Shown: piece by piece, positions 46,642 through 56,659 of the stretch
How the letters are laid out: each line of letters begins with the position of its first letter
Position numbering within the stretch: position 1 is the first letter of the stretch
Origin: Xylanibacter rarus
GTDB lineage: Bacteria; Bacteroidota; Bacteroidia; Bacteroidales; Bacteroidaceae
Assembly (NCBI RefSeq): GCF_001275135.1
Contig: NZ_LFQU01000008.1
Coordinates: 55,079-119,078, forward strand
Direction: 5' to 3'
DNA length: 64,000 nt
Program-made: the position numbers and the translations under genes
The notes under the pieces: generated by a model
The model's database searches: none
What the model was told of the DNA's origin: nothing
Seen by the model: the letters and a program-made list of their open reading frames with translations, nothing else

Positions 46642-48660
46642 TTATTCCTCCATAAATAATTTAACCTGTTTGTATACGTTTTCGGCTGTATATCCGAGTT
46701 TTTCATCCAATACTTTATATGGTGCTGAGAATCCGAAGCTTGGCATTCCAAATACTTTACCATTGGCACCTACCAAACCTTCCAATGTTACAGGCAGACC
46801 TGCTGTCATGCCAAATATTTTGGCGTTTTTAGGAAGTATGCTTTCTTGGTATTCTTTGCTTTGATTGCGGAAGAGACCTTCACTAGGAACGCTTACGATG
46901 CGGATCTTTATTCCGTCTTTACGGAGAAGTTCTGCACCGGCAACCAATGTTGATACTTCAGAACCGTCTGCTAAGAGTATTACATCGAAGTCTTCATCTG
47001 AACCTGCGACAACATATGCTCCCTTGCGTGCCTGTTCGTAGTCATTTCCAGCCGGAAGTTTTGCGATGTTCTGGCGTGAGAATATAAGTGCTGTAGGCGT
47101 TTCCATATTTTCCATGGCCATAGCCCAGCATACTGTTGTTTCATCTGCGTCAGCAGGACGGAATACTCTTACGCTGTCTTTTCCATGATGGTTCTTGAGT
47201 TTTTCCATCAGTCTGATTTGTGCTTCCTGCTCAACAGGTTCGTGTGTAGGTCCGTCTTCACCTACTCTGAATGCATCGTGTGTCCAAATAAATTTGATTG
47301 GCACTTCCATTAATGCTGCCATACGTACAGCAGGTTTCATGTAATCAGAGAATACGAAGAATGTTCCACATGCAGGAATTACGCCGCCATGGAGATACAT
47401 ACCGATGCACATGCATGCCATTGTGAGTTCGCTTACACCAGCCTGGAAGAAAGCTCCGCTGAAATCATCTCTTACCATTGATGATGTCTTTTTCAAGAAA
47501 CCGTCAGTCTTGTCGCTATTTGACAAATCGGCAGATGAACAGATCATATTAGGAACTTGTTCTGCAAGTACGCCAAGGCATGCGGCAGATGCAGCACGTG
47601 TGGCCGATCCTTCTTTCTGAACAACAGCACTCCAATCTACTTTAGGAGCATTGCCGCTGAACCATTCTTTCATCTGTGCAGCTTTTTCAGGATTTGCTTT
47701 TGCCCATGCTTCTTCTTCAGCATGACGTTTTGCTACAATTTGCTTTAATTCTTCTTTGCGTCTTGCATATAATTCCTGTACTTCGGGGAATATCTGGAAT
47801 GGGTTTTCAGGATCACCTCCAAGGTTCTTTATTGTATTTACATATGCATTTCCGCCAAGAGGTGCACCATGTGTCTTGATACTGTGCTCATAGCTTGTGC
47901 CGTCCTCTTTAAGTGCACCTTTACCCATTACGGTTTTTCCGATGATGAGGGTAGGGCGGTGTTCTTCTTTTTGTGCCTGTTTTAGGGCCTCACGTATTTC
48001 GTCAACGTCATTTCCGTTTATTTTAATTACGTTCCATCCCCAAGATTTGTATTTCGCTTCAGTGTCTTCGTTCATAACAACACCACATTCTGTTGAAAGT
48101 TGGATGTCATTTGAATCATAGAACATAATAAGATTGTTCAGACCAAGTGTACCTGCAAGACGGCCTGTACCTTGTGAAATCTCTTCTTCTATACCACCAT
48201 CAGAAATATATGCATATATTTTGTGCTGCATAACTTCTTTTCCAAGACGTGCTTCCAAAAATTTTTCTGCAACAGCGGCACCGGCAGCAAAAGTATGTCC
48301 TTGACCAAGAGGACCGGATGTGTTTTCTATACCGCGCTTAACGTCTCTTTCAGGATGTCCAGGAGTTGGTGAATCCCATTGACGGAACATGGCTAGTTCT
48401 TCCAATGTGAATTTCCCTTGCAGGCATAATGCGCTGTATAGCATCGGAGACATGTGTCCTGGATCGAGATAAAAACGGTCTCTGCCTTCCCATGATGGAT
48501 TTTCAGGATCGTATACTAAAAACTCTGAGAATAGTACATTGATAAAGTCTGAACCTCCCATGGCACCTCCGGGGTGTCCTGAGTTTGCTTTTTCTACCAT
48601 AGATGCAGCGAGAATACGTATGTTGTCTGCTGCTTTGTTCATTAATTTTTTATCGTTCAT
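46642..48660 (-). CDS. tkt: Transketolase
   Basis: A thiamine-diphosphate enzyme that transfers two-carbon units between sugar phosphates. 672 residues, full length. Motifs: KANSGHPGGAMG near the N-terminus, SPTPGHPERD, GPLGQGHTFAAGAAVAEKFL, the cofactor-binding GDG-like segment (AYISDGGIEEEISQGTGRLA) and the C-terminal half with THDAFRVGEDGPTHEPVEQ. It has its own promoter and is followed by rpiB. It lies downstream of the arabinose operon, consistent with joint handling of pentoses. Confidence 0.97.
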   Translation of the reverse strand: MNDKKLMNKAADNIRILAASMVEKANSGHPGGAMGGSDFINVLFSEFLVYDPENPSWEGRDRFYLDPGHMSPMLYSALCLQGKFTLEELAMFRQWDSPTPGHPERDVKRGIENTSGPLGQGHTFAAGAAVAEKFLEARLGKEVMQHKIYAYISDGGIEEEISQGTGRLAGTLGLNNLIMFYDSNDIQLSTECGVVMNEDTEAKYKSWGWNVIKINGNDVDEIREALKQAQKEEHRPTLIIGKTVMGKGALKEDGTSYEHSIKTHGAPLGGNAYVNTIKNLGGDPENPFQIFPEVQELYARRKEELKQIVAKRHAEEEAWAKANPEKAAQMKEWFSGNAPKVDWSAVVQKEGSATRAASAACLGVLAEQVPNMICSSADLSNSDKTDGFLKKTSSMVRDDFSGAFFQAGVSELTMACMCIGMYLHGGVIPACGTFFVFSDYMKPAVRMAALMEVPIKFIWTHDAFRVGEDGPTHEPVEQEAQIRLMEKLKNHHGKDSVRVFRPADADETTVCWAMAMENMETPTALIFSRQNIAKLPAGNDYEQARKGAYVVAGSDEDFDVILLADGSEVSTLVAGAELLRKDGIKIRIVSVPSEGLFRNQSKEYQESILPKNAKIFGMTAGLPVTLEGLVGANGKVFGMPSFGFSAPYKVLDEKLGYTAENVYKQVKLFMEE

Positions 48661-48731
48661 TATATTTAGTATTAAATTTGATGATTTTCGGGTTATATCT
48701 AATAATTTGAAATTATCTTACTTATTACATG

Positions 48732-48762
48732 CAAAGATAGTTAAATCTTATGATAAAACAAA
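48732..48762 (-). promoter_or_regulatory. Promoter of tkt-rpiB
   Basis: On the minus strand TTTG (48762-48759), 19 bp, then TATCTTTG (48739-48732). It predicts a leader of about 65 nt. Confidence 0.82.
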
Positions 48763-49014
48763 AGAAAAAGACGTTTAAACTTCAATAAAGTTAATAATGA
48801 TTTTATCCGCTTTTCAGCAATTGTTTTTATAAGATGATGCCTTATTGTTTATGGTTGCTATTTGCGTTTAATGATAAATGTCTGTTGGTTTTATTTTCAT
48901 TAATTTACTCCATACGAAATGTGGCATTTGGGCTTGCGATATGATATGTTTCATCATCTAAAAGATAACCGTTTGACTTCTAAAAGGAGTCTGTTTAAAA
49001 TGTCACAATGAAAG
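48763..49014. other. Spacer between the araB terminator and the tkt promoter
   Basis: No gene is supported. It holds the fourth degenerate repeat array and otherwise AT-rich DNA. Confidence 0.55.
48898..49008. repeat. Degenerate tandem array, unit about 22 bp
   Basis: Units 48898-48920, 48921-48942, 48943-48964, 48965-48986 and 48987 to about 49008. The three middle units are exactly 22 bp, and two end in the same TCTAAAAG or TTCTAAAAG. The TTT core sits at the same place in each unit. Confidence 0.55.
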
Positions 49015-49049
49015 TGGCGTTAATGTCTGAGTGACAGACACTAACGCCA
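49015..49049 (-). terminator. Terminator of the arabinose operon
   Basis: A 15-bp stem with one mismatch (49015-49029 with 49035-49049, loop of 5) lies just beyond araB on the minus strand. Confidence 0.8.
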
Positions 49050-49058
49050 TCTTAGACC

Positions 49059-50732
49059 CTAGAATAGCTCTTTTTCTGTAAATTGTCCGAGTTTTAGATA
49101 TTTTTTGTATATATCCTCGTATGCTTTTACATTTTCAGGCTGTGGAATATATTCTTTAGAGAATCCGCTATTCATATTTTCTATTGCATCTTCAACTTTC
49201 TCATATATTCCTGCTGCTGTTGCTGCAAACATTGCGGCTCCTAATGCGCATGCTTGGTCTGTATTGCAAACTTTTATTGGCTTATTGATGACATCACACA
49301 TTGTCTGCATTACAAATGGTGATTTAAGCGCGATGCCTCCAATGCCTATGACTTTGTCGATTACTATTCCTTCGTTTTCAAATCTGTCAACAATAGCTTT
49401 TGTTCCATATGCTGTGGCTTCTACTAATGCGCGGAAAACTTGTGGGGCATTTGAGCCTAGAGTGAATCCGGCAATTGTTCCTTTTAGCAACTGATTTGCA
49501 TCCGGAGTGCGTCGTCCGTTTATCCAGTCTGTTGCGATCATCGTGCTTTCGCTGACAGGTATTTTTTCTGCTTCTTCGGTTAGTTTGACGATAATTTTAT
49601 CGCAAGTTTTTTCAACAATATTGTCAATTTCTTCTTTAGATAATTTATCGCCGATTGTTTGAGGCAGGATTTCTCTTACGGGGAATTCAAGTATTCTTCT
49701 GAACATGGCATAGACATCGCCAAAACTTGACTGACCGGCTTCAAGACCAACCATTCCGGGAATTACGCTGCCATCAACTTGTCCACAGATACCTTTTATA
49801 CATTTTGTACCGATTTCATCATACGATGCAACCATAACGTCGCATGTTGATGTTCCTATTACACGTACAAGCGTATGAGGAGTAACTCCGGCACCAACAG
49901 CACCCATATGACAATCGTATGCGCCTCCGGCAACAACAACATCTTCATTAAGTCCTAGACGCTCTGCCCATTCTTTGCATAGATGTCCGACAGGTTTATC
50001 TGCAGTTTCTGTCTCCTCGAACAGTCGGGCACGGAATCCGGCAAGTTTAGGCTCTAATGAAACAAGAAAATCTTCAGAAGGAAGACCTCCCCATTCTTTA
50101 TGCCACATTGCCTTATGGCCACATGCACAGCGGCTGCGGACAATGTCTTTTGATTTATTTACACCGGTCAGTACAGCTGGCAGCCATTCACAATATTCAA
50201 CTATTGAATATGCCTTCTGAGCAACCTTGCTGTCTTCACGTAAGATGTGCATCGCTTTTGCCCAGAACCATTCAGCAGAATATATGCCACCTTCATATTT
50301 AGCATAGTTTATTTCTGACTTTGCACATGCTAAGTTTATCTCTTCAGCTTCTTTTACTGCAGTATGGTCTTTCCATAATACAAACATTGCATTTGGATTG
50401 TCCTCGAATTCTGGCAGCATTGCCAATGGAGTGCCAGTCTCGTCTGTGAAGGCAGGTGTTGATCCTGTTGTGTCAAAGGCAATTCCGACAACATTCTTGG
50501 CAACTTCTTGTGGACATTGGCTTAAAGCATCTTTTACCGTGCCTTCCAGCACCTCAAGGTAATCCTTGGGATGCTGGCGCCATTGGTTTGCTTTAGGGTT
50601 GCAATATAATCCTTGTTTCCATCGTGGATAATATTGTACGCTGGTTGCTAATATTTCACCCGTTGTAGCATTTACAACTAAAGCCCTGGCTGAATCACTT
50701 CCGTAATCAAGGCCTATAACGTATTTTGTCAT
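49059..50732 (-). CDS. araB: AraB, L-ribulokinase
   Basis: Phosphorylates L-ribulose. 557 residues, the long FGGY form typical of ribulokinases. N-terminal GLDYGSDSARALVVNATTGE (8-27), GIAFDTTGSTPAFTDETGTP, the catalytic region AGGAYDCHMGAVGAGV, and a C-terminal IGIGGIALKSPFVMQ and ALGAAMFAATAAG. It starts 4 bp after araA and is the last gene of the operon. Confidence 0.96.
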   Translation of the reverse strand: MTKYVIGLDYGSDSARALVVNATTGEILATSVQYYPRWKQGLYCNPKANQWRQHPKDYLEVLEGTVKDALSQCPQEVAKNVVGIAFDTTGSTPAFTDETGTPLAMLPEFEDNPNAMFVLWKDHTAVKEAEEINLACAKSEINYAKYEGGIYSAEWFWAKAMHILREDSKVAQKAYSIVEYCEWLPAVLTGVNKSKDIVRSRCACGHKAMWHKEWGGLPSEDFLVSLEPKLAGFRARLFEETETADKPVGHLCKEWAERLGLNEDVVVAGGAYDCHMGAVGAGVTPHTLVRVIGTSTCDVMVASYDEIGTKCIKGICGQVDGSVIPGMVGLEAGQSSFGDVYAMFRRILEFPVREILPQTIGDKLSKEEIDNIVEKTCDKIIVKLTEEAEKIPVSESTMIATDWINGRRTPDANQLLKGTIAGFTLGSNAPQVFRALVEATAYGTKAIVDRFENEGIVIDKVIGIGGIALKSPFVMQTMCDVINKPIKVCNTDQACALGAAMFAATAAGIYEKVEDAIENMNSGFSKEYIPQPENVKAYEDIYKKYLKLGQFTEKELF

Positions 50733-50736
50733 AAAA

Positions 50737-52278
50737 CTACAGCAAAGCTTTGTTCAACATGTAATAAACTTCATTGAAGCGCAGTTCTTTGCGGAACTCA
50801 TCAACCTTTGTATTTTCATTGATGAATACACACTCTATTCCTGCAATTTCTGCATAATCCTGCCAATATTCTTCAGTAAGATCGTATGAGAAACAGCTGT
50901 GATGTGTGCCTCCTGCGTATATCCAACATCCTGCTCCAACTTCAAAGTTGGGTTGAGGAATCCAAAGTGCTGATGCAACGGGGAGTTTAGGCAATGCCTT
51001 AGGTTCGATGCATTTTACATCGTTTACAATCATTCTGAAGCGGTTGCCGAGATCTACTACTGTTGCAGTAACACCAGTTCCTACTTTTGAAGTAAATACA
51101 AGACGGGCGGTCTGGCTCTTTCTTACTCCTATGCCAAGGAAATGAACTTCAAGTCGTGGCTTAGATGCAGCAATCAGAGGTGATACTTCCAGCATGTGTG
51201 ACTGCAGGATGGAACTCTGTTCACCATTAAAGTTGAGCGTATAGTCTTCGAGGAACGAACAGCCGTTAGGCATGCCTTGTGTCATGACCCAAATACTGCG
51301 GTATAAGGCTGCTGACTTCCAGTCGCCTTCTGCGCCAAAGCCATATCCTTCAGCCATGAGTCTCTGTGAGGCAAGTCCTGGAATTTGGTCGAATCCCATT
51401 CCGCTTCTTTCTACGTCTACGTCACCAAGGTCGTCAAAGTTTGTTGTGAAGCCTTTTGCACCTTTGGCTTTCAGTATGGCACGTAAAGCGAGTTCCGCTT
51501 TTGCTGCATTCCATACTTTCTTATATGCTTCGCTTGTCTTATCCTCAAGTGAACTGTCATGGTCGTATTCATTGAAATATGTAGCAACCAGATTGTCAAC
51601 ATCAGCGTCCTTTATTTCTTTAAAATAGCTAAGTACTTCGCTGAATGGACAATAATCTACATGATAGCCCAAAACCTGTTCTGCTGCAACCTTGTCGCCG
51701 TCAGTAACAGCTACATTATTCATCTGGTCGCCGAAACGCAGGATTAACATGTCTTGTGCATCTGCCCATGCTGCACATACACGTTCCCATACAGCAATAT
51801 GGTTCTGTGTCTTTTCTTCTTTCCAGTATCCAACTACAAGTTTTCTCCTTATGCGCATACGTGATATTATGTGACCGAACTCTCTGTCTCCGTGAGCACT
51901 CTGGTTGAGGTTCATGAAGTCCATGTCGATAGAATCCCATGGAATTTCGGCATTATATTGTGTATGCAAGTGGAGTAGTGGCTTGTGAAGTATCTGAAGT
52001 CCGTGTATCCACATCTTGGCAGGAGAGAATGTGTGCATCCATGTTATTACACCGATACATTTTTTCTCATTGTTGGCAGCTGCGAAAAGTTCTGAAACTT
52101 CTTTGCTGCTATTTGCGGTTCCCTTATATACCACTTTAATTGGAAGTCTTCCTGAATCGTTCAGTCCGGCAACCATTTCTTTTGAATGTCCGTCAACTTG
52201 TTTAACTGCATCACCTCCATATAGAAGCTGAGCACCTGTTATAAACCAAATTTCGTAATTTTCGAATGCTTTTATCAT
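50737..52278 (-). CDS. araA: AraA, L-arabinose isomerase
   Basis: Interconverts L-arabinose and L-ribulose. 513 residues, close to the usual 500. Segments include EIWFITGAQLLYGGDAVKQV, ITWMHTFSPAKMWIHGLQIL, LHTQYNAEIPWDSIDMDFMN, MRIRRKLVVGYW, GFGAEGDWKSAALYRSIWVM and the late GTHHSCFSYDLT. It lies between araD (31 bp upstream) and araB. Confidence 0.97.
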   Translation of the reverse strand: MIKAFENYEIWFITGAQLLYGGDAVKQVDGHSKEMVAGLNDSGRLPIKVVYKGTANSSKEVSELFAAANNEKKCIGVITWMHTFSPAKMWIHGLQILHKPLLHLHTQYNAEIPWDSIDMDFMNLNQSAHGDREFGHIISRMRIRRKLVVGYWKEEKTQNHIAVWERVCAAWADAQDMLILRFGDQMNNVAVTDGDKVAAEQVLGYHVDYCPFSEVLSYFKEIKDADVDNLVATYFNEYDHDSSLEDKTSEAYKKVWNAAKAELALRAILKAKGAKGFTTNFDDLGDVDVERSGMGFDQIPGLASQRLMAEGYGFGAEGDWKSAALYRSIWVMTQGMPNGCSFLEDYTLNFNGEQSSILQSHMLEVSPLIAASKPRLEVHFLGIGVRKSQTARLVFTSKVGTGVTATVVDLGNRFRMIVNDVKCIEPKALPKLPVASALWIPQPNFEVGAGCWIYAGGTHHSCFSYDLTEEYWQDYAEIAGIECVFINENTKVDEFRKELRFNEVYYMLNKALL

Positions 52279-52309
52279 AGTTGTAATTACTTTTTTATGT
52301 TATTAAATT

Positions 52310-52999
52310 TTATTTCTTTTGTCCGTAATATGCGTTTGGTCCGTGTTTCCTGCTGAAATGTTTTTCAACGAGGAGAGGATTCATTGTTGTATCTGGGTTA
52401 ACCATGAAAGAAACAAATGCCATCTTGGCAACTTCTTCCATCACAACGGCATTATATACAGCGTTGTCTGGGTCTGTTCCCCATGAGAGTGGTCCATGGT
52501 TCTTAACCAATACCCCTGGAGTGTGTACATAGTTGATTCCTTTGAAGCGTTCTACAATGACATTGCCTGTTTCTTTTTCATATTCGCCCATCTGATTTTC
52601 TGTCATATCTTTTGTACATGGTATGGCATCGTGGAAATAATCTGCATGTGTCGTGCCGATATTTGGAATGTCTTTGCCAGCCTGTGCCCATGCTGTTGCA
52701 TATGTAGAGTGGGTGTGTACAATGCCTCCGATTTCGGGAAATGCGCGATACAAGACCAAGTGTGTCGGTGTATCTGATGAAGGATTGAGATCTCCTTCAA
52801 CAACTTTTCCTGTAGCGAGGTCTACAACTACCATGTCAGATGCCTTCATCTCGTCATAGCTTACGCCTGAGGGCTTTATTACAACAAGCCCTTTTTCGCG
52901 GTCTATTCCAGATACATTTCCCCATGTAAATATTACCAAGTTATGTTTTACAAGGTCAAGATTGGCCTTAAAAACTTTTTCTTTTAATTCTTCAAGCAT
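52310..52999 (-). CDS. araD: AraD, L-ribulose-5-phosphate 4-epimerase
   Basis: Converts L-ribulose 5-phosphate to D-xylulose 5-phosphate, joining the xylose pathway product. 229 residues. Zinc ligands are visible as H95 and H97 in [10 protein letters not shown] and a later His168 in [11 protein letters not shown]76 and [20 protein letters not shown] match the AraD/FucA class. It starts 5 bp after araR ends. Confidence 0.95.
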   Translation of the reverse strand: MLEELKEKVFKANLDLVKHNLVIFTWGNVSGIDREKGLVVIKPSGVSYDEMKASDMVVVDLATGKVVEGDLNPSSDTPTHLVLYRAFPEIGGIVHTHSTYATAWAQAGKDIPNIGTTHADYFHDAIPCTKDMTENQMGEYEKETGNVIVERFKGINYVHTPGVLVKNHGPLSWGTDPDNAVYNAVVMEEVAKMAFVSFMVNPDTTMNPLLVEKHFSRKHGPNAYYGQKK

Positions 53000-53004
53000 A
53001 ATTC

Positions 53005-53682
53005 TTATAATTTAAATGTCGGATCTTCCATGTATGCATCATTATTAAAACGATACAAGGCTGCTCCTCGTTTAGATGTAATTTTGTCAATTAAATCGGT
53101 CTTTTCAATGAAATCGATTGTCTTTATACGTTTTCTGAAGTTACGTTTGTCGATAGCCTCTCCTAAGATTGCCTCGTATACATGTTGCAACTGCGTTAAA
53201 GTGAACAGTTCGGGCAATAGGTTGAAGCTTAGCGGCTCAGATGAAATTCTTCTTCTAAGCAATGATATGGCTTTTTTTACCATATCATTGTGGTCAGAAT
53301 AGAGTTTGGGCAGTTCTTCAAGATTAACCCATTCTGTCTGATGGTTTTCTTGAAGAGTCTTGTCGTAATCCTTAACGTTTATCAGGGCGCAATATGCTAT
53401 TGATATAACTCTTTCACCTGGATCACGGTCAACAGCTCCGAAAGCTCCTACCTGTTTCATGTATAAGCCTGTAAGACCTGTCAGTTCATACAATACTCTA
53501 TTTGCCGCTTCATCCAGCGTCTCGTTTTCTCCAACAAATCCGCCATAAAGAGACCATTCGTTCCTTCCTGGGTCCATCTGGCGTTTTCCTATCAGCAGTT
53601 TTAGCTTATTGCTTTCGAAACCGAAAACGATACAGTCTACTGATACAAAAAATTTTGAATGTTCGTTATAATAAATTGTCAT
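53005..53682 (-). CDS. araR: AraR-type regulator: degenerate Nudix domain plus winged helix
   Basis: 225 residues. Residues 1-140 are a Nudix fold; the Nudix box (48-70) reads R62-V63 and E66-L67 where active enzymes have RE and EE, so catalytic metal ligands are missing. Residues about 150-225 form the winged helix ([20 protein letters not shown], then [16 protein letters not shown]). This is the NrtR-like AraR architecture described in Bacteroides thetaiotaomicron, where arabinose binding to the Nudix domain releases DNA. Its position inside the arabinose operon supports that role and implies autoregulation. Confidence 0.9.
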   Translation of the reverse strand: MTIYYNEHSKFFVSVDCIVFGFESNKLKLLIGKRQMDPGRNEWSLYGGFVGENETLDEAANRVLYELTGLTGLYMKQVGAFGAVDRDPGERVISIAYCALINVKDYDKTLQENHQTEWVNLEELPKLYSDHNDMVKKAISLLRRRISSEPLSFNLLPELFTLTQLQHVYEAILGEAIDKRNFRKRIKTIDFIEKTDLIDKITSKRGAALYRFNNDAYMEDPTFKL

Positions 53683-53703
53683 ATGCTCTAAGTTATTTCG
53701 TTA

Positions 53704-55386
53704 TTACCAGAAGTAAATGTAGAATGCCACTGTAATCGCTAATATGATGATGCTATGTATTACATCCCAATGATTCCAGCTTGCACGTGATTCAGCTTTT
53801 TGTTCTGGTGTTGCAGTGCCAAATACGAGTCCTTTGATTTTTTCTTCAGATGGAGCTTCTGTACACAAGCTTACGATTACGACAACCAGACAGCAGAAAA
53901 TCAGCATTACACCACAGAAGTAGAGCCAGTTGAAGTCGTAGAATACTGCTTTAAACCAATTATCTGTTGCGTCTGTTGTATTGCTATAGTAAACCTTTGC
54001 ACCTAATCTTGTAAGACCTATAATTATTCCAGACAGAAGTCCCCACATGCCTCCTTTTGCTGTTGTTCTTTTCCAGCATATACCTAACAAGAATGCTGCT
54101 GCTATGCCGGGAGCAAGTACGCTTTGTACATCTTGCAGGTAGTTATACAATACATTGCCGACGCTTCTCATTATTGGTATCCACAGAATTCCAAGAATTA
54201 CAATTACCACAGTTGCCATTTGGCCAATTCTCACGAGAGACTTTTCTGAAGTGTTCGGGCGTAGACGTTTATAGAAGTCGATGGTGAAAAGCATGGCAGA
54301 TGAGTTAAACAATGATGCCAGTGAACTCATGAGGGCGGCTAGAATACCGCATACGACCAAACCTTTCACTCCTGCAGGCAGAATTTTTGCTACCAATGTC
54401 GGGAAGGCAGCATCACTGATTGTTACTCCATTTGCATCAACCGGCAGGAAAGTGCCGCCTGATTTTACGTTCAATGCGTATGCGATCATTCCTGGAATAA
54501 GGAAGATGAATACAGGAAGTAGCTTTAGGTAAGCACCAAAGATTGTTCCGCGACGTGCCTCTCTTTCATTTTTTCCGGAAAGAACACGCTGTACGATGTA
54601 CTGGTCTGTACACCAATACCAAAATCCGATAACAGCAGAGCCGACTAATGCTCCAAGCCAAGGATAATCAGGGTCTTTCAGATTGCGCATCAAATCTGTC
54701 ATGTGATCTCCATATTCGTTAACAGGCTGTATAGAACATACCTGTAGTACTTGGTCCCAACCGCCAACTGCTTTCAGACCTAATACTAAGATTATGAGTG
54801 AACCTAATAATAGGATAGGGGTTTGCAGTACAGATGTGTACAACACGCTTTTCATTCCGCCGAAAATAGTGTATAGAGCTGTTATTAATACCAGTCCAAT
54901 TGCAGCAATCCAGAAAAAGTCAATGCCCCATAACTCTTTAATGCCGAATACTTGTTGGAAAACAAGTCCGCCTGCGTATACCGTAACAGCAACTTTAGTC
55001 AAGACATAGCTTATGAGTGATATTACAGATAAAATAGTGCGGCTTTCTTTATTATAACGTTTTTCCAGGAACTCAGGCATTGTGTATACCATACTTCTTG
55101 TATAAAAAGGTACAAACACCCATCCAAGAATAAGAATCATCCAACCTTGAATTTCCCAATGTGCCATCGCCATTCCTGAAGATGCTCCGGCTCCGGCAAG
55201 TCCGATCAGATGTTCTGAACCAATGTTTGAGGCAAAGATAGATGCACCAATGGCTATCCATGTTGCGTCTCGGCCTCCAAGAAAATAGTCAGCCGAGTCA
55301 TTGTTCTTTTGATTGATGACCCATACAACTATACCAATCAGTGCCAGGCAAAAGACACCAATTACAATCCAGTCTAATAGTTCCAT
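53704..55386 (-). CDS. Sodium:solute symporter, probable L-arabinose transporter
   Basis: 560 residues with about 13-14 membrane segments, of the SSS (SGLT-like) family. Hallmarks: NSADYFLGGRDATWIAIGAS, ASNIGSEHLIGLAGAGASSG, and YTIFGGMKSVLYTSVLQTPI. SSS proteins couple sugar or other solute entry to sodium. The place in the ara operon between galM and araR makes arabinose the likely substrate (inference); I give no symbol because naming varies. Confidence 0.9.
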   Translation of the reverse strand: MELLDWIVIGVFCLALIGIVVWVINQKNNDSADYFLGGRDATWIAIGASIFASNIGSEHLIGLAGAGASSGMAMAHWEIQGWMILILGWVFVPFYTRSMVYTMPEFLEKRYNKESRTILSVISLISYVLTKVAVTVYAGGLVFQQVFGIKELWGIDFFWIAAIGLVLITALYTIFGGMKSVLYTSVLQTPILLLGSLIILVLGLKAVGGWDQVLQVCSIQPVNEYGDHMTDLMRNLKDPDYPWLGALVGSAVIGFWYWCTDQYIVQRVLSGKNEREARRGTIFGAYLKLLPVFIFLIPGMIAYALNVKSGGTFLPVDANGVTISDAAFPTLVAKILPAGVKGLVVCGILAALMSSLASLFNSSAMLFTIDFYKRLRPNTSEKSLVRIGQMATVVIVILGILWIPIMRSVGNVLYNYLQDVQSVLAPGIAAAFLLGICWKRTTAKGGMWGLLSGIIIGLTRLGAKVYYSNTTDATDNWFKAVFYDFNWLYFCGVMLIFCCLVVVIVSLCTEAPSEEKIKGLVFGTATPEQKAESRASWNHWDVIHSIIILAITVAFYIYFW

Positions 55387-55422
55387 TTTTTTTGATTAAA
55401 ATTTTAATAGGTTAATAGTTAT

Positions 55423-56592
55423 TTATTTAATGCTGAATTTGAATATGCAGTGTGAATAGTATTTTTCACCAGGTTTCAAGTTTGCTGTCGGCCATCCTTT
55501 TTTGTTTGGTGTGTCCGGATATTTTTGTGTCTCGAGACAGCATGCTGCACGTTTGTTGTATGCAATGCCCTTTTTCCCGTTAATCTTTCCGTTTAAGAAA
55601 TTACCTGTATATACCTGAATGCCAGGCTCATTCGTGTAGACTTCAAGCATAATGCCTGTCAAGGGAGAATATAGGCTCGCTGCTACTTTTGTATCATCAC
55701 CTTTACCGTCTTTATATGTATTTAAACACCAGTTATGGTCAAAGCCATTGGCATTCTTTATCTGATCAAATTTGAAATTATTGACATCCTTTCCAATTGC
55801 AGTAGGCTTCCTGAAATCCATGGGGGTATTATCTACTTTAGCAATTTCACCCGTTGTCATGTATGTTGAGTCAGAAGGGGTATAATTGTCTGCGTTTATG
55901 TACAGAATGCAATTCTCTATATCCTTAGTTGGGTCTCCGTTAAGATTAAAATATGAATGGTTGGTCATATTAATAACGGTTTCTTTGTCTGTTGTTGCTG
56001 TATATGTTATGTCCAGACTGTTATTGCTTCTCAATACATATGAAACAGTAGCGGTTACATTTCCGGGGAAATTGTTATCTCCATCTTTAGATAACATTGT
56101 TAGTTCTAGTGTCGAGTCATTAGGTTGCTTGGCATCATATACCTGATATTGCCATCCGGATGGGCCTCCATGCAGGCAATGTCCATAATTGTTTGTAGGT
56201 AGCTGTATGTTTTTTCCTGCTATTTGTAATTTACCTTTATTTATTCTGTTGGCATATCTTCCAATTGCAGCTCCGAAATCACTTGGACTGTTTACTGAAT
56301 CTGCATATTGTGCTATATTGTCATATCCAAGAACAACATCTGTTTGTTTGCCGTTTTTATCAGGAACAACAAGTGATACAATTCTTCCACCAAAGTTCGT
56401 TATACATACTTCCATACCATTTTTGTTGTTTAGGGTATAGAGTTTTACGGCTTTTTGATTTATAGTTGTATCAAAAGCAGCTTCAGACAATCCTGAGATT
56501 GTGCTTACGTTGCTGCCGTTTTTAACTCCGCATGCGGATAATAAACAACATGCAAGGCCTAAATTTAAGATGTTAAATTTAATGTTCTTCAT
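55423..56592 (-). CDS. galM: Aldose 1-epimerase, lipoprotein form (GalM family)
   Basis: Interconverts alpha and beta anomers of aldoses. 389 residues with a lipoprotein signal ending LLSAC (Cys21), so anchored outside the cytoplasm. Family segments: TNFGGRIVSLVVPDKNGKQ, IGRYANRINKGK, CLHGGPSGWQ with a catalytic His, NMTNHSYFNLNGDP, and NEPGIQVYTGNF before the C-terminal glutamate region. It is the first gene of the arabinose operon and would speed delivery of the right anomer to the symporter. Confidence 0.93.
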   Translation of the reverse strand: MKNIKFNILNLGLACCLLSACGVKNGSNVSTISGLSEAAFDTTINQKAVKLYTLNNKNGMEVCITNFGGRIVSLVVPDKNGKQTDVVLGYDNIAQYADSVNSPSDFGAAIGRYANRINKGKLQIAGKNIQLPTNNYGHCLHGGPSGWQYQVYDAKQPNDSTLELTMLSKDGDNNFPGNVTATVSYVLRSNNSLDITYTATTDKETVINMTNHSYFNLNGDPTKDIENCILYINADNYTPSDSTYMTTGEIAKVDNTPMDFRKPTAIGKDVNNFKFDQIKNANGFDHNWCLNTYKDGKGDDTKVAASLYSPLTGIMLEVYTNEPGIQVYTGNFLNGKINGKKGIAYNKRAACCLETQKYPDTPNKKGWPTANLKPGEKYYSHCIFKFSIK

Positions 56593-56621
56593 GATTTTAT
56601 ATTTTAGATTGTTATTGGGTG

Positions 56622-56652
56622 TAAAATTACATTATATTCTTTAGATGCCAAA
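56622..56652 (-). promoter_or_regulatory. Promoter of the arabinose operon with overlapping palindrome
   Basis: On the minus strand TTTG (56652-56649), 19 bp, then TAATTTTA (56629-56622), one base from the TAnnTTTG consensus. The palindrome TGTAAAATTACA (56620-56631) covers the -7 box, a position where a bound AraR would block RNA polymerase. The operator role is inference. Confidence 0.65.
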
Positions 56653-56659
56653 ATATATT

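Noticed and set aside
48898-49008. CRISPR array
   Set aside because: Units follow each other without unique spacers and differ from one another; no cas genes in the window.
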